Shown here piece after piece: positions 46,414 to 54,329 of a stretch of 64,000 nucleotides of DNA (within the stretch, counting starts at the first letter, position 1; each line of letters starts with the position of its first letter). This stretch comes from Phycisphaeraceae bacterium (GTDB lineage: Bacteria > Planctomycetota > Phycisphaerae > Phycisphaerales > UBA1924). Where the stretch lies: NCBI GenBank assembly GCA_019636495.1, contig JAHBXL010000006.1, positions 124,001 to 188,000 of the forward strand, in the 5' to 3' direction. Under the pieces are notes generated by a model, which searched no databases, was not told the DNA's origin, and saw nothing but the letters and a program-made list of their open reading frames with translations. A program made the translations under genes and the position numbers.

Positions 46414-47118
46414 ATGATCCGCATCCGAAAGTCCGAAGACCGCGGCCGCGGCGAGCACGGCTGGCTGAGCGCGCGCCACACCTTCTCATTCGCCGATTAC
46501 CGCGACCCCGCGCACATGCACTTCCGCGCCATGCGCGTGATGAACGAGGACCGCGTCGCCGGCGGGTTCGGCTTTGATGCTCACCCGCACAACGACATGG
46601 AGATCATCACCTACATGGTCTCGGGCGCGCTCCGGCACGGCGACCGCATCGGCTCCGGCCACACCGCGATCCTGCGGCCCGGCGAGGTGCAGCGCATCTC
46701 GGCCGGCACCGGCATCGTGCACAGCGAGCACAACGCCTCGGAAACCGAGCCGGCGCACCTGCTGCAGATCTGGATCTTCCCCGATCGGAAGGGGCACACG
46801 CCGCGCTACGACCAAAAGCCCTTCGCCGAGAGCGAGCGCCGCGATGCGCTGCGGCTGGTCGCCTCGCCCGATGGGGCCGATGGCTCGCTGGCCATCCATC
46901 AGGATGCTCGCATCTATGCCTCGCTGCCCTCGGCGGGCTCAACAATCTCGCACGCGCTCGCGCCCGGGCGCGGCGCGTGGGTGCAGGTTGTCCGCGGCGA
47001 GATCGCCGTCAACGGCCACACGCTGCGCCCCGGCGACGGCGCCGCGGTCGAAGGCGAACCCGCGGTGACGATCAACGCCGTCGAGGACAGCGAACTCCTG
47101 CTGTTCGACCTGGCCTGA
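46414..47118 (+). CDS. Pirin-family bicupin protein
   Basis: 234 residues from ATG 46414 with CGGGAGA upstream. The N-terminal cupin has the metal ligands of pirins: GFDAHPHNDMEIITYMVSG (two His) and IVHSEHNASE (His and Glu), so an iron-bound site is expected. The C-terminal cupin (AWVQVVRGEIAVNGHTLRPGDG) is degenerate. The sequence is of the YhhW type, some of which have quercetin 2,3-dioxygenase activity; others are redox sensors. It is controlled by a strong promoter with two operators, one of which matches the MarR operator. Confidence 0.88.
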   Translation: MIRIRKSEDRGRGEHGWLSARHTFSFADYRDPAHMHFRAMRVMNEDRVAGGFGFDAHPHNDMEIITYMVSGALRHGDRIGSGHTAILRPGEVQRISAGTGIVHSEHNASETEPAHLLQIWIFPDRKGHTPRYDQKPFAESERRDALRLVASPDGADGSLAIHQDARIYASLPSAGSTISHALAPGRGAWVQVVRGEIAVNGHTLRPGDGAAVEGEPAVTINAVEDSELLLFDLA

Positions 47119-47120
47119 AG

Positions 47121-47148
47121 ACTCCGCACGCGGGACTCCGGACCCGAG
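47121..47148. repeat. Short heptamer array (ACTCCGG-like)
   Basis: Four in-phase units ACTCCGC, ACGCGGG, ACTCCGG and ACCCGAG fill the 32-base gap between the convergent pirin and methyltransferase stops. Same family as the arrays at 7176, 22476 and 52485. Confidence 0.55.
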
Positions 47149-47150
47149 GC

Positions 47151-47828
47151 TCATTTCACGCAGCGGTACACGAACGCCGGGGGCATGTTGGCCCACACCA
47201 CGCGGCCGACGTGCACCTCGCTGAACGTGTCGCGCAGCAGGCGGCGGAAGATCCACGCGCTGCGCACCAGCATCGATGCCTGGTAGGTGAACGTGCGGAA
47301 CTCGCCGCCGGGCTTGAGAACGCGGTGCGTGGCTTCCAGGATCCGCCGGCGCGGCTGCTCGGGAATGCTGGTCCACGCCAGGCCGCTGATGATCGCATCG
47401 ACCGTGCCGGGCTCGATGCCCTCGCGCCGGCAGATGCCCTCGACATTCGCGGCGTCGTCGTTGACGACCAGCGCCTCGGGATACTGGCTCCGCACCGCCG
47501 CGGCCATCTTGGTGTTGAACTCGATGGCGATGAACCGGCCGCGACCGTTGCCTACGCGTCCGCTCTGGCGCGGGTCGAGCCAGTCGTGCGGCATGGCGTC
47601 GAGCACGGCACGAGTGAAGACGCCGGTGCCCGGCCCGAACTCGACCACCGCGCGAACGGAGCGGAAATCGATGCCGCGGACCATTGCCGCGGCGAGGGCG
47701 CGGCCGCTGGGTGCGATCGCGCCGATGCGGCCGGGGTGGCGGATGAACTCGCGGAGAAAGGCGATCGAGTCGCGGGTCCGCGGCCCGCGACGGCTTGCCG
47801 ATGGCCGTGGTGCTGTGCCTGTACTCAT
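47151..47828 (-). CDS. SAM-dependent methyltransferase (PmtA-like)
   Basis: 225 residues. The N-terminal IAFLREFIRHPGRIGAIAPSGRALAAAMV is the pattern of bacterial phospholipid N-methyltransferases (PmtA) and related rRNA-dimethylase-like enzymes. SAM motif I is VVEFGPGTGVFTRAVL near residue 62, followed by an acidic FIAIEFN strand and the VDAIISGLAWTSIP motif IV. A Lys/Arg-rich N-terminus precedes it. It could methylate phosphatidylethanolamine at the membrane, as the family suggests. The gene is alone in its transcript. Confidence 0.75.
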   Translation of the reverse strand: MSTGTAPRPSASRRGPRTRDSIAFLREFIRHPGRIGAIAPSGRALAAAMVRGIDFRSVRAVVEFGPGTGVFTRAVLDAMPHDWLDPRQSGRVGNGRGRFIAIEFNTKMAAAVRSQYPEALVVNDDAANVEGICRREGIEPGTVDAIISGLAWTSIPEQPRRRILEATHRVLKPGGEFRTFTYQASMLVRSAWIFRRLLRDTFSEVHVGRVVWANMPPAFVYRCVK

Positions 47829-47909
47829 GGCGACCGGGGACTCCTTTGGACCGCAAAGATTAGCGTTTCAGTCGCGGCCGCGCCGCCGCACTCGTTCCGT
47901 ACGCCGTCC

Positions 47910-49631
47910 TTACAGGTCCGGGTCCGCGGAGTTGCCCGACCGAGACGCGGCGGTCGCGGAGGGATCGGCCCGCGCGCCATCGGCCGGCATGATGATGGTG
48001 AACGTCGCGCCGCGGCCTTCGGAAGACTCGAGCCGCACGCGTCCGCCGTGTTCTTCGATGATCCGCTTGGTCACGGCCAGGCCAAGGCCCGTGCCGCGGA
48101 GACCCTTGGAGGTCTGGAATGGCTGGAAGATCGAGTCGTGCCGTTCAGCGGCGATGCCCGGCCCGTTGTCGATGACGTCGATGCGGAACATGGCGCGTGC
48201 CTGGCCCTGCGCCGGGAGGTACGCCGCGCGTACCGTGACGGCGCCGGTCTGCGGCTCGACGGCTTCGACGGCGTTGCCCATCAGGTTGATGAGCGCCTGG
48301 TGCATGAGACTGGGATCGAGCAGGACCGGGGGCATCTCGGGGTCGGCATCGATGATGAGCGCGACACCGCGGGCCGTGCAGAGATCGTGCAGCAGTTGGG
48401 CGCAGTCCTCGATGAGCGCGCCGACCTTGACGAGTTCGTACTCCAGCGTGCGGCGGGCCGAGTAGGCCAGCATGTTCATCGTCAGGCCCATGATGCGGTC
48501 GATGTTCCGCTTGAGGATCGCCCACCCGCCGCGGGCGATCTTGAGGTCTTCCTTCTTCAGTCCCATCTCGACCACGTCCGCCCCGCCGCGAAGGCCCTGC
48601 AGGATGTTCTTGATCGAGTGCGACAGGCTGGCGACGGTCTCGCCGATCGCGGCGAGTCGCTCGGTCTGGAGGCGCTTGGCAAAGCCCTCGGCGTTGGCGA
48701 GGGCCAGGCCCGTGTGCCGCGCGATGGCGTTGAGCAGCGCGAGTTGCTCGGGCGTGAAGGTGTAGTTGGCGATGGAGGAATCGACGTAGATCGCGCCGAA
48801 CTTGCGGTCGCCGAACTCGATGGGCGAGCAGAGCGCGGAACGGATGTGGAACTGCTGCACGCTGTCGCCCTTGGCGAAGCGCGGATCGGTCATGGCGTTG
48901 CTGCTGAGCACGCCCTCGCTGCCCGTCATCGCGTGCTGCAGGATGGTGCGCGACACGTGGATGCGCGCATCCTTCTTGTCCTTGGGCGGCGTGCGGTACT
49001 TGACCACGACCGGCCGCGGCGTGGCGGGCGGGCCCTTGGGCCGCGCCGGCGCGGCGACCTGCCCCGGCGCGGGCTCATCGTGCAGCAGGATGAACCCGCG
49101 CTCGGGCTTGAACTCGTTGAACACCAGTTCCATCACGCCGGCGAGCAGTTCCTCCCGCGCCGTCGTCTGCGCCGTGAGCGCGGTCAGGCGGTAGATGACC
49201 TGCAGGTGGTGCACCGCGGCGGTGCGCGGCTCGGGCTCGGCCATGATCACCGAGTCGTCGTTCGAGGGAATCGCACGCTCGATCTGCGTGTCCATCTGGT
49301 CGGGCCGCACCACGCGGATGACATCGCGCGAATCATCGCCCTCGCGCCGGCCGAACATCCAGAGCGTGGAGCCGGTGCGGATCTGGTCACCCAGGCGCAG
49401 CCGCGTGCGCTCGGGGATGCGGACGCCGTTGACGTAGGTGCCGTTCTGCGATTCGAGGTCGCGGATGTACCACTCGCCATCATCGGGAGTCAGTTCGGCG
49501 TGCCGCCGCGAGACGGTGGTGTCGGTCGTGGGCAGGGCCTCGGACGAGCGGCCGATGAGTTGTGGCTCGTTGAGCGGGAGGGCGAAGGTCTTGCCCTTGT
49601 CGGGTCCCTGGATGACGGTGAGCGTCAGCAC
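47910..49631 (-). CDS. FHA-GAF sensor histidine kinase
   Basis: 573 residues from a GTG at 49631 (VLTLTVIQGPDKG). The N-terminal FHA domain (about 5-95) binds phospho-threonine: LIGRSS, SRRHAEL and NGTYVNG are all present. A GAF domain spans about 160-310. The dimerisation/phosphoacceptor helix has SLSHSIKNILQG with His near 337. HATPase_c spans about 430-565 with the N-box HQALINLMGNAVEA, G1 DNGPGIA and G2 GTGLGLAVTKRIIEEHGG. No membrane helix or receiver domain. The FHA domain suggests input from a Ser/Thr kinase, perhaps such as the kinase at 15000-18473. No response regulator is adjacent. Confidence 0.88.
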   Translation of the reverse strand: MLTLTVIQGPDKGKTFALPLNEPQLIGRSSEALPTTDTTVSRRHAELTPDDGEWYIRDLESQNGTYVNGVRIPERTRLRLGDQIRTGSTLWMFGRREGDDSRDVIRVVRPDQMDTQIERAIPSNDDSVIMAEPEPRTAAVHHLQVIYRLTALTAQTTAREELLAGVMELVFNEFKPERGFILLHDEPAPGQVAAPARPKGPPATPRPVVVKYRTPPKDKKDARIHVSRTILQHAMTGSEGVLSSNAMTDPRFAKGDSVQQFHIRSALCSPIEFGDRKFGAIYVDSSIANYTFTPEQLALLNAIARHTGLALANAEGFAKRLQTERLAAIGETVASLSHSIKNILQGLRGGADVVEMGLKKEDLKIARGGWAILKRNIDRIMGLTMNMLAYSARRTLEYELVKVGALIEDCAQLLHDLCTARGVALIIDADPEMPPVLLDPSLMHQALINLMGNAVEAVEPQTGAVTVRAAYLPAQGQARAMFRIDVIDNGPGIAAERHDSIFQPFQTSKGLRGTGLGLAVTKRIIEEHGGRVRLESSEGRGATFTIIMPADGARADPSATAASRSGNSADPDL

Positions 49632-49666
49632 GGGTGACGGTACGCGGCGGAGCCGAAGCGGGCTCC

Positions 49667-49705
49667 GCAAAGCAGCAAAGCGGCAAATGGCAAAGCAGCA
49701 AATCA
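49667..49705. repeat. Octamer tandem repeat (GCAAAGCA)
   Basis: Five units GCAAAGCA, GCAAAGCG, GCAAATG, GCAAAGCA and GCAAATCA lie 36-74 bases before the histidine kinase start. A CGGAGCC/GGGCTCCG hairpin lies between them and the start. No known binding site. Confidence 0.65.
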
Positions 49706-49743
49706 GGAGACAGGAAGAACCGCAGGGCCCGAGACTGCCCCAC

Positions 49744-50061
49744 CTACAGCTCCAGATCGCCGCCTTCGAGAACAGCCCTGGCCACATGCCGGATGTGCAG
49801 GATGTGCACCTGTCTGGCGCAGATCGTGAAGATCACTCGGTGAGACTTGAAGATGACCTGCCGGAGCTCGCAGCCTGCCACAGCCCCATTCTCTCGGGCA
49901 AGCGAGAACCGAGCGGGCATTGTCGACAGAGCACCAACGGTGTCCTCGAAGCCCTCATACCAGCGAAGGGCCGCTTCGAGTGACGCGTGCTCGGCGATGT
50001 ACCTGGCCGCTTCAACAGCCTCATCGCGGGCCTTCGCGCGAAGGATGACGTCGTACCGCAT
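49744..50061 (-). CDS. ParE/RelE-superfamily toxin
   Basis: 105 residues. Compact ParE-type fold: YDVILRAKARDEAVEAARYIAEHASLEAALRWYEGFEDTVGALS, then the conserved PARFSLARE and the C-terminal RQVIFKSHRVIFTICARQVHILHIRH strands. The family poisons DNA gyrase (ParE) or cleaves mRNA on the ribosome (RelE). The lack of the usual RelE catalytic Lys/Arg triad favours ParE. It starts five bases after the antitoxin stop and is expressed from the same promoter. Confidence 0.85.
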   Translation of the reverse strand: MRYDVILRAKARDEAVEAARYIAEHASLEAALRWYEGFEDTVGALSTMPARFSLARENGAVAGCELRQVIFKSHRVIFTICARQVHILHIRHVARAVLEGGDLEL

Positions 50062-50066
50062 GGCGC

Positions 50067-50369
50067 CTACCGCTTACGAGAACGCTTGACCCCCAGCGCC
50101 TTGCGCACGTCCGCCAGAGCTTCCGCGGCGGGAACACCGGGCTCGCCACGATCGAGCGACGCGATCCGTTCTTTGAGGATGCGCTCGGCCTGCACCGAGT
50201 CGATCACGTCGAGCATGCGCTGGTAGGCCTCGGCATCCTGAACCACCACGCGAGCCCGGCCGTTGATGGTGAGCACCTCCGGCCTTCCCGTCTCGGACAG
50301 TCGCTCGATGTGGGCCTTGTGGTCGCGCAGGAACGCGGTCAGGGGATGGATGTCGTTCATCTGAACCAT
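50067..50369 (-). CDS. Phd/YefM-type antitoxin
   Basis: 100 residues from ATG 50369 with GAGAGG spaced seven bases; a second ATG at 50360 is the alternative. DIHPLTAFLRDHKAHIERLSETGRPEVLTINGRARVVVQDAEAYQRML is a clear Phd/YefM fold that binds DNA at its N-terminus. The C-terminal part (ILKERIASLDRGEPGVPAAEALADVRKALG) is the toxin-wrapping tail. With the toxin it forms a type II module that autoregulates at the AT-rich sites just upstream. Confidence 0.88.
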   Translation of the reverse strand: MVQMNDIHPLTAFLRDHKAHIERLSETGRPEVLTINGRARVVVQDAEAYQRMLDVIDSVQAERILKERIASLDRGEPGVPAAEALADVRKALGVKRSRKR

Positions 50370-50387
50370 TCGGCATCCTCTCAGAGA

Positions 50388-50408
50388 ATGATCATGATAT
50401 TCTATGAT
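50388..50408 (-). promoter_or_regulatory. AT-rich operator/promoter of the toxin-antitoxin module
   Basis: Three ATGAT half-sites at 50388, 50394 and 50404; the first two form the palindrome ATGATCAT. On the minus strand they read TATCATAG and ATATCATG. This is the only AT-rich island in this stretch, just before the antitoxin ribosome site. Confidence 0.55.
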
Positions 50409-50504
50409 ACCACTCGCAGTCCGACATGGCCACCATTCGGGGGCCCCTTTATCCGTTGGCGCTTCAAGGCAAAGCACGTACCCGGGGCACCCGCCGGGCC
50501 CTCG

Positions 50505-50939
50505 TCACTCGAACTGCGGCGTTGCGCCGGGGCGGGTGTAGCCCCAGATTCGGATGTAGCGGCCCTCGGTGGTGAAGCGGATGCTGAGGGAGCGGAGGAG
50601 GGCTTTGAGTTCGACGATGCGCTTGGCGCGGGAGCCTTTGGGTTCATCGAGATCGCTGACATCGAGATCGAGCCATTCGACGCATGCGAGGATCGGCATG
50701 AACTCGTCCCATGGAGCCCAGAGTTCGACGTCCTTCGGATCGCCATCGAGGCACGCACAGCGATACCGCCGTATGAGTTGCCACGCGGGAGAATCGCGAA
50801 GTTCTCGCCAACGCGTGCTGTTCATCCACGAGACCAGCTGATCACACTGGATGATTTCGGGGAGGCGGGGGTGAACATCGTCGCATCGCGCCCAGCGTGC
50901 GTTCAGACGAGGCTGCCAGTTGTGTGCGAAGCCGGACAT
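50505..50939 (-). CDS. Small cytoplasmic protein resembling DUF6678
   Basis: 144 residues from ATG 50939. Trp-rich: NSTRWRELRDSPAWQLIRRYRCACLDG, then ACVEWLDLDVSD, and the C-terminal SLSIRFTTEGRYIRIWGYTRPG. This order (W-x-E-L near the start, E-W-L-x-L in the middle, R-x-W-G-Y at the end) resembles DUF6678, a family of unknown function, but the match is from memory and uncertain. It sits upstream of the toxin-antitoxin pair on the same strand, between that pair and the hairpin-rich island. A defence or immunity role is possible but not shown. Confidence 0.65.
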   Translation of the reverse strand: MSGFAHNWQPRLNARWARCDDVHPRLPEIIQCDQLVSWMNSTRWRELRDSPAWQLIRRYRCACLDGDPKDVELWAPWDEFMPILACVEWLDLDVSDLDEPKGSRAKRIVELKALLRSLSIRFTTEGRYIRIWGYTRPGATPQFE

Positions 50940-51084
50940 GGGCGGAGTGTACTGCTCGTGGCGCTGGATGCTCCAGCGGGCAAAGTTGCAATCGGCGCTT
51001 GTGCAGGGGGAGGCGTGCCGCCTCCCCTGCAACCCCACCTGCGGGAGGCAGGGAGTTTGCGCGCGACCCTCGCCGAAAGATGTA

Positions 51085-51108
51085 GAAGAAGAACTGCAGT
51101 GGCCTCAA
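51085..51108. repeat. Direct repeat, copy 1
   Basis: GAAGAAGA, two variable bases, then TGCAGTGGCCTCAA. Identical to copy 2 at 51187-51210 except for the two variable bases; start-to-start distance 102 bases. Confidence 0.8.
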
Positions 51109-51186
51109 CCGGAGGCTGGCACAGCTGGCTCCATTGCGTTGAAGCGCCACGGGTCCGGCGGTTTTGGGCCGGGCCCGTGCGCTGGC

Positions 51187-51210
51187 GAAGAAGATTTGCA
51201 GTGGCCTCAA
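51187..51210. repeat. Direct repeat, copy 2
   Basis: Second copy of the 24-base repeat; the conserved 14-mer TGCAGTGGCCTCAA is at 51197-51210. Confidence 0.8.
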
Positions 51211-51565
51211 ACTCCCCCCCACCCCAACCACCCGGCCCGGCTTGAGGGCCAAGGCCAAGAGGACGAGGGGTATGAGTACCGCGGTCCACGGGGCAAGCCC
51301 CGTGGCGAACGACCTGAGCCCGCTCCGCGGGCGGAGAGGCGAGGGCCGGATGCATGGGCATTCGGCGCAACTGCACTTGCCCCCCTTGCGCTCGGGGCTC
51401 GGAGACAACAACTGGGTATCGATGGCACTTGGGAACACCATGCGAACGGCGCGCCCCCGCGTCACCGCGGGGGTTCCGCCAAGGCAGGAACATGCACTCG
51501 TGCGCAGCGCGCTTGGCCGCTGCGTTCGGCGGCACCCCAAGGGCACCTGTGCCATCTCGGTTCGA

Positions 51566-52369
51566 TCACCCCACCTCAGCCGGCTTGCGATACAGCCTCG
51601 CCACCCGTGCGGCGTTGGCCACTTCGTTGCCCCAATCGTGGCGGAACTCCACGATCGGGTCGAGGTTCGCGTTCGCCTCATCGCGCATGAACAGCGAGAA
51701 ACAGTCCAGCCACAGGCCCGCGCCCGTCCACGGCACGATCTCCTGGCTCAGACAACGCAGGCCGAACTCCTTGCAGTCATTGCGGAACTTCTCGGCGGTC
51801 ATGCTCGGGCGGCGGCCGCCAAGGATGTGCGGGCCCTCATCGCCCTTGAGTTCCGCCGCGTGCACGCCGAGGTTGGAGTGGTGGATGAACCCGATGCCCC
51901 CGGGGCGCAGTTTGGTCTTCAGTTGCCGCACGTACTCGCGCACGGTGTCGTGCTCGACGTGCACCAGCGAATCCCACGACACGCACAGATCGACCGAGTT
52001 GTCCGCCACCGCCTCCAGCGACCTTCCATCATTCACAACGTAGGCGATGTGCGTGTCCTCCTTGAAGCGCTCGCGGCAGGCGCTCACGCATTTCTCGACC
52101 AGGTCAACGATCGTCAACTTGCGGCAGTGCCTGCGCAGGTGGTTCGTCACGCGGCCGAAGCCGGGCGCGATCTCCAGGATGTGCCCGGCAGGAAGGAACG
52201 CGTGCAGGCGCGGCAGGATTCCCGAGTACCACAACGCGTCCGATCCGCCCCAGGGCTTGCTCCACTCATCGCCGGCCTCGGGCCAGTCGTAGCGCGACCA
52301 GTAGTTGCGGTTCCCGAGGATGTTGGGGTCTTTGACGTTGGCCAGACTCGGACCGCCGGCGGTGCTCAT
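51566..52369 (-). CDS. Class I SAM-dependent methyltransferase
   Basis: 267 residues; the ATG at 52369 has GAGG six bases upstream. Motif I is ILEIAPGFGRVTNHL near residue 64; the acidic strand after it (LTIVDLVEKCV) holds the ribose-binding Asp. Motif IV is DLCVSWDSLVHVE and the post-motif LRPGGIGFIHHSN. The N-terminal NRNYWSRYDWPEAGDEWSKPWGGSDALWYSG pattern is seen in methyltransferases found in glycan and surface-polysaccharide clusters. The acceptor is unknown. It is downstream of the two-domain permease, separated from it by the heptamer array. Confidence 0.82.
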   Translation of the reverse strand: MSTAGGPSLANVKDPNILGNRNYWSRYDWPEAGDEWSKPWGGSDALWYSGILPRLHAFLPAGHILEIAPGFGRVTNHLRRHCRKLTIVDLVEKCVSACRERFKEDTHIAYVVNDGRSLEAVADNSVDLCVSWDSLVHVEHDTVREYVRQLKTKLRPGGIGFIHHSNLGVHAAELKGDEGPHILGGRRPSMTAEKFRNDCKEFGLRCLSQEIVPWTGAGLWLDCFSLFMRDEANANLDPIVEFRHDWGNEVANAARVARLYRKPAEVG

Positions 52370-52484
52370 GGGGGGCCTCTATTCGAGGTGGCTGTTTTTG
52401 GCCCATTGTAGGTGGTCGGCTGGGGCAGGAGCGACATGTCGGGAGTGGGAAGTGGGATGTCGAAGTGCAGAGTGCCAGACCTTT

Positions 52485-52568
52485 AACCCGGAACCCGGAA
52501 CCCGGAACCCGGAACCCGAGACCCGGAAACTGAGACCCGGAACCCGACTCAGGACTAAGGACTCAGGA
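52485..52568. repeat. Heptamer tandem array (AACCCGG to CTCAGGA)
   Basis: Twelve consecutive 7-base units in perfect phase. AACCCGG occurs four times (52485-52512), followed by AACCCGA, GACCCGG, AAACTGA, GACCCGG, AACCCGA, CTCAGGA, CTAAGGA and CTCAGGA. It fills most of the gap between the permease stop and the methyltransferase start. The best-preserved member of the heptamer family found at four intergenic places. Confidence 0.9.
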
Positions 52569-52583
52569 CTGCCCTTCCAATCT

Positions 52584-54329
52584 CTACACCCGGAAGATCG
52601 ACCCCAGTTTCTTGCCCATGAGCGCTGCCGCGCCGACGAGGGTGACGGTGAGCAGGGCCATGCCCCACACGCCCATGGCGCTGGCGATGTAGGGCCCATC
52701 GCCCAAGCGATTGAGGAACATGAAGATCGCCTTGGTGATGGGGAAGTCCTTCTGCTGCTGCGCGAGGATGAGCGAGTCGGAGACTTCGAGCATGCAGAAA
52801 CTGAACGCCAGCAGCGCGCCGGCCGTCAGGTTCGCGGCGATGAGCGGCAGGATCACCTTGCGCACGGCGTACGGCCGCGATGCGCCGAGGTTCATTGCCG
52901 CTTCCTCGAGTTCGCCGCTGGTCTGCTGCAGGCCCGCGACGGTGGCGCGGACGATGTAGGGCAATCGCCGCACGGCGTAGGCGATGATGAGCAGCGGGAT
53001 CGGGTTGGGTGTCACGCCCGTCACCGACACCAGCCCCTCGAGCGGCTGGCCCTTGCCAAAGGGCCACCCCAGCGACACGGCCACGAACCCGAAGGCCATG
53101 ACCAGACCGGGCACAGCCAGCGGCAGCATGCACAGCGCATCCAGCACGCCGCGGCCGCGGATATTGGTGCGCACCAAGACCCAGCCGATGAGGATGCCGA
53201 GCAGCAGGTCGATGGCGACGGCGGCCGTTGCGAGTTTGAGCGAGTTGACGATGGAGCGGAAACTCTCGGGGTGACCGAGTGCGATGCCGAAGTGCTCGAG
53301 CGTGAAACTGGTCGGCAGGACGGTCTGGTACCACTGTCCCGGCGCGGTGAGCGCGAGCAGGATCACGCCCACGTGGGGGAGCAGCGCGCACGTGGTGACG
53401 AGTGTGAACAACCCGGTGACGGCCCAGGCACCGATGCCCGTCAGCCGGCGCTCGCCCCCGGCGCGCGAGGCCTTGGAGTACATCGCGTAGGCGCGCCCCC
53501 CGAAGAACACGCGCCCCAGCGTGTAGATCGTGATCGCCGAGAACAGCATCACCACCGTCAGCGCGTACGGCTCCGCGCTGGTTTCGACCTCTTTCAGGCC
53601 GGTGAAGATCTGCACCGGCGTGACCTCCGCGTAGTCGAACACCAGCGGCGTGCCCAGTTCGGTGAAACTCCAGATGAAAACGATCGTCGCGCCGGCGAAC
53701 AGGCCCGGCCTGATCAGCGGCAGGGTGATGGTGAAGAACCGGCGCAACGGCCCGCAGCCCAGGTTCTCGGCCGCCTCTTCGAGCGCGGGATCGAGGTTCG
53801 CCAGCGCGGCGGTCGCGTTCAGATAGATGATCGGGTACAGTGCCAACGCCTGCAGCCCAACCACGCCCCAGAACTTGGCGTTGCCGAGGAAGTCCATCTG
53901 CGCGCCCAGCAGCGAGTTGATCGCCCCCTCGCGGCCGAGCAGCGCCTGCATGCCCAGCGCACCCACGAACGGCGGCAGGATCAGCGGCACGAGAATCAAC
54001 GACCCAAAGACCGCCTTGAAAGGAAAGCGGTACTTCGCCGCGCACACCGCAAGCGGCAGCGCGATCAGGATCGTGAGGACCGTGGTAGTGGCGGCGATGC
54101 GGAAGGAGTTGAAAAGGCCGCGCAGCAGGCGCGGGTCCTGAAACACCAGTGAGAGGTGGTCCAGCGTGAACCGCCGCGAACCCGCGGCATCGACCTTCAC
54201 GAACGCGCCGCCGACCGTCAGCGCAATCGGATACAGAAGCGTCACGCACAGCAGCGCGATCAGGAACGCCAGCAGCACGTAGTGCGGCGCGGACCTGTGC
54301 AAACGAAAACCGGACGACTGCGCGAGCAT
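52584..54329 (-). CDS. Fused two-domain ABC transporter permease (FbpB/ThiP-like)
   Basis: 581 residues with about 12 membrane helices, two binding-protein-dependent permease domains in one chain. Each has an EAA loop: EEAAENLGCGPLRRFFTITLPLIRPG in the first half (about residues 190-215) and EEAAMNLGASRPYAVRKVILPLI in the second (about 475-500). This fusion is typical of Fe(III), thiamine and 2-aminoethylphosphonate importers; Fe(III) is the commonest. The ATG at 54329 starts just before the first helix. No periplasmic binding protein or ATPase gene is next to it, so the full importer is split or the partners lie outside. Confidence 0.87.
   Translation of the reverse strand: MLAQSSGFRLHRSAPHYVLLAFLIALLCVTLLYPIALTVGGAFVKVDAAGSRRFTLDHLSLVFQDPRLLRGLFNSFRIAATTTVLTILIALPLAVCAAKYRFPFKAVFGSLILVPLILPPFVGALGMQALLGREGAINSLLGAQMDFLGNAKFWGVVGLQALALYPIIYLNATAALANLDPALEEAAENLGCGPLRRFFTITLPLIRPGLFAGATIVFIWSFTELGTPLVFDYAEVTPVQIFTGLKEVETSAEPYALTVVMLFSAITIYTLGRVFFGGRAYAMYSKASRAGGERRLTGIGAWAVTGLFTLVTTCALLPHVGVILLALTAPGQWYQTVLPTSFTLEHFGIALGHPESFRSIVNSLKLATAAVAIDLLLGILIGWVLVRTNIRGRGVLDALCMLPLAVPGLVMAFGFVAVSLGWPFGKGQPLEGLVSVTGVTPNPIPLLIIAYAVRRLPYIVRATVAGLQQTSGELEEAAMNLGASRPYAVRKVILPLIAANLTAGALLAFSFCMLEVSDSLILAQQQKDFPITKAIFMFLNRLGDGPYIASAMGVWGMALLTVTLVGAAALMGKKLGSIFRV

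Larger units (their letters stand above)
50940..51565. other. Hairpin-rich non-coding island
   Basis: 626 bases without a credible gene. At least five strong inverted repeats: CGCTGGA-TGC-TCCAGCG (50962-50978); a 13-bp stem with one bulge and a TGC loop (51002-51031); CACGGG..CCGGC with GCCGG..CCCGTG (about 51149-51180); CCACGGGG-CAAG-CCCCGTGG (51286-51305); and CCCCCGCG-TCAC-CGCGGGGG (51455-51474). Two copies of a 24-base direct repeat (51085-51108 and 51187-51210) flank the third hairpin. Pyrimidine-rich CCCC tracts are also present. Confidence 0.75.

Noticed and set aside
51085-51210. Short CRISPR-like repeat pair
   Set aside because: Only two copies, 78 bases between them containing a hairpin, and no leader or cas gene.
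50842-51681. Protein gene across the hairpin island (minus strand)
   Set aside because: Repetitive Pro/Arg-rich translation, no start signal, overlaps the methyltransferase and the DUF6678-like gene.
52485-52568. CRISPR array
   Set aside because: Units of seven bases with no spacers; no cas genes in the window.
52305-54152. 615-codon open frame opposite the ABC permease
   Set aside because: Gln/His/Arg-rich with no domain; the minus strand has two clear permease domains with EAA loops.
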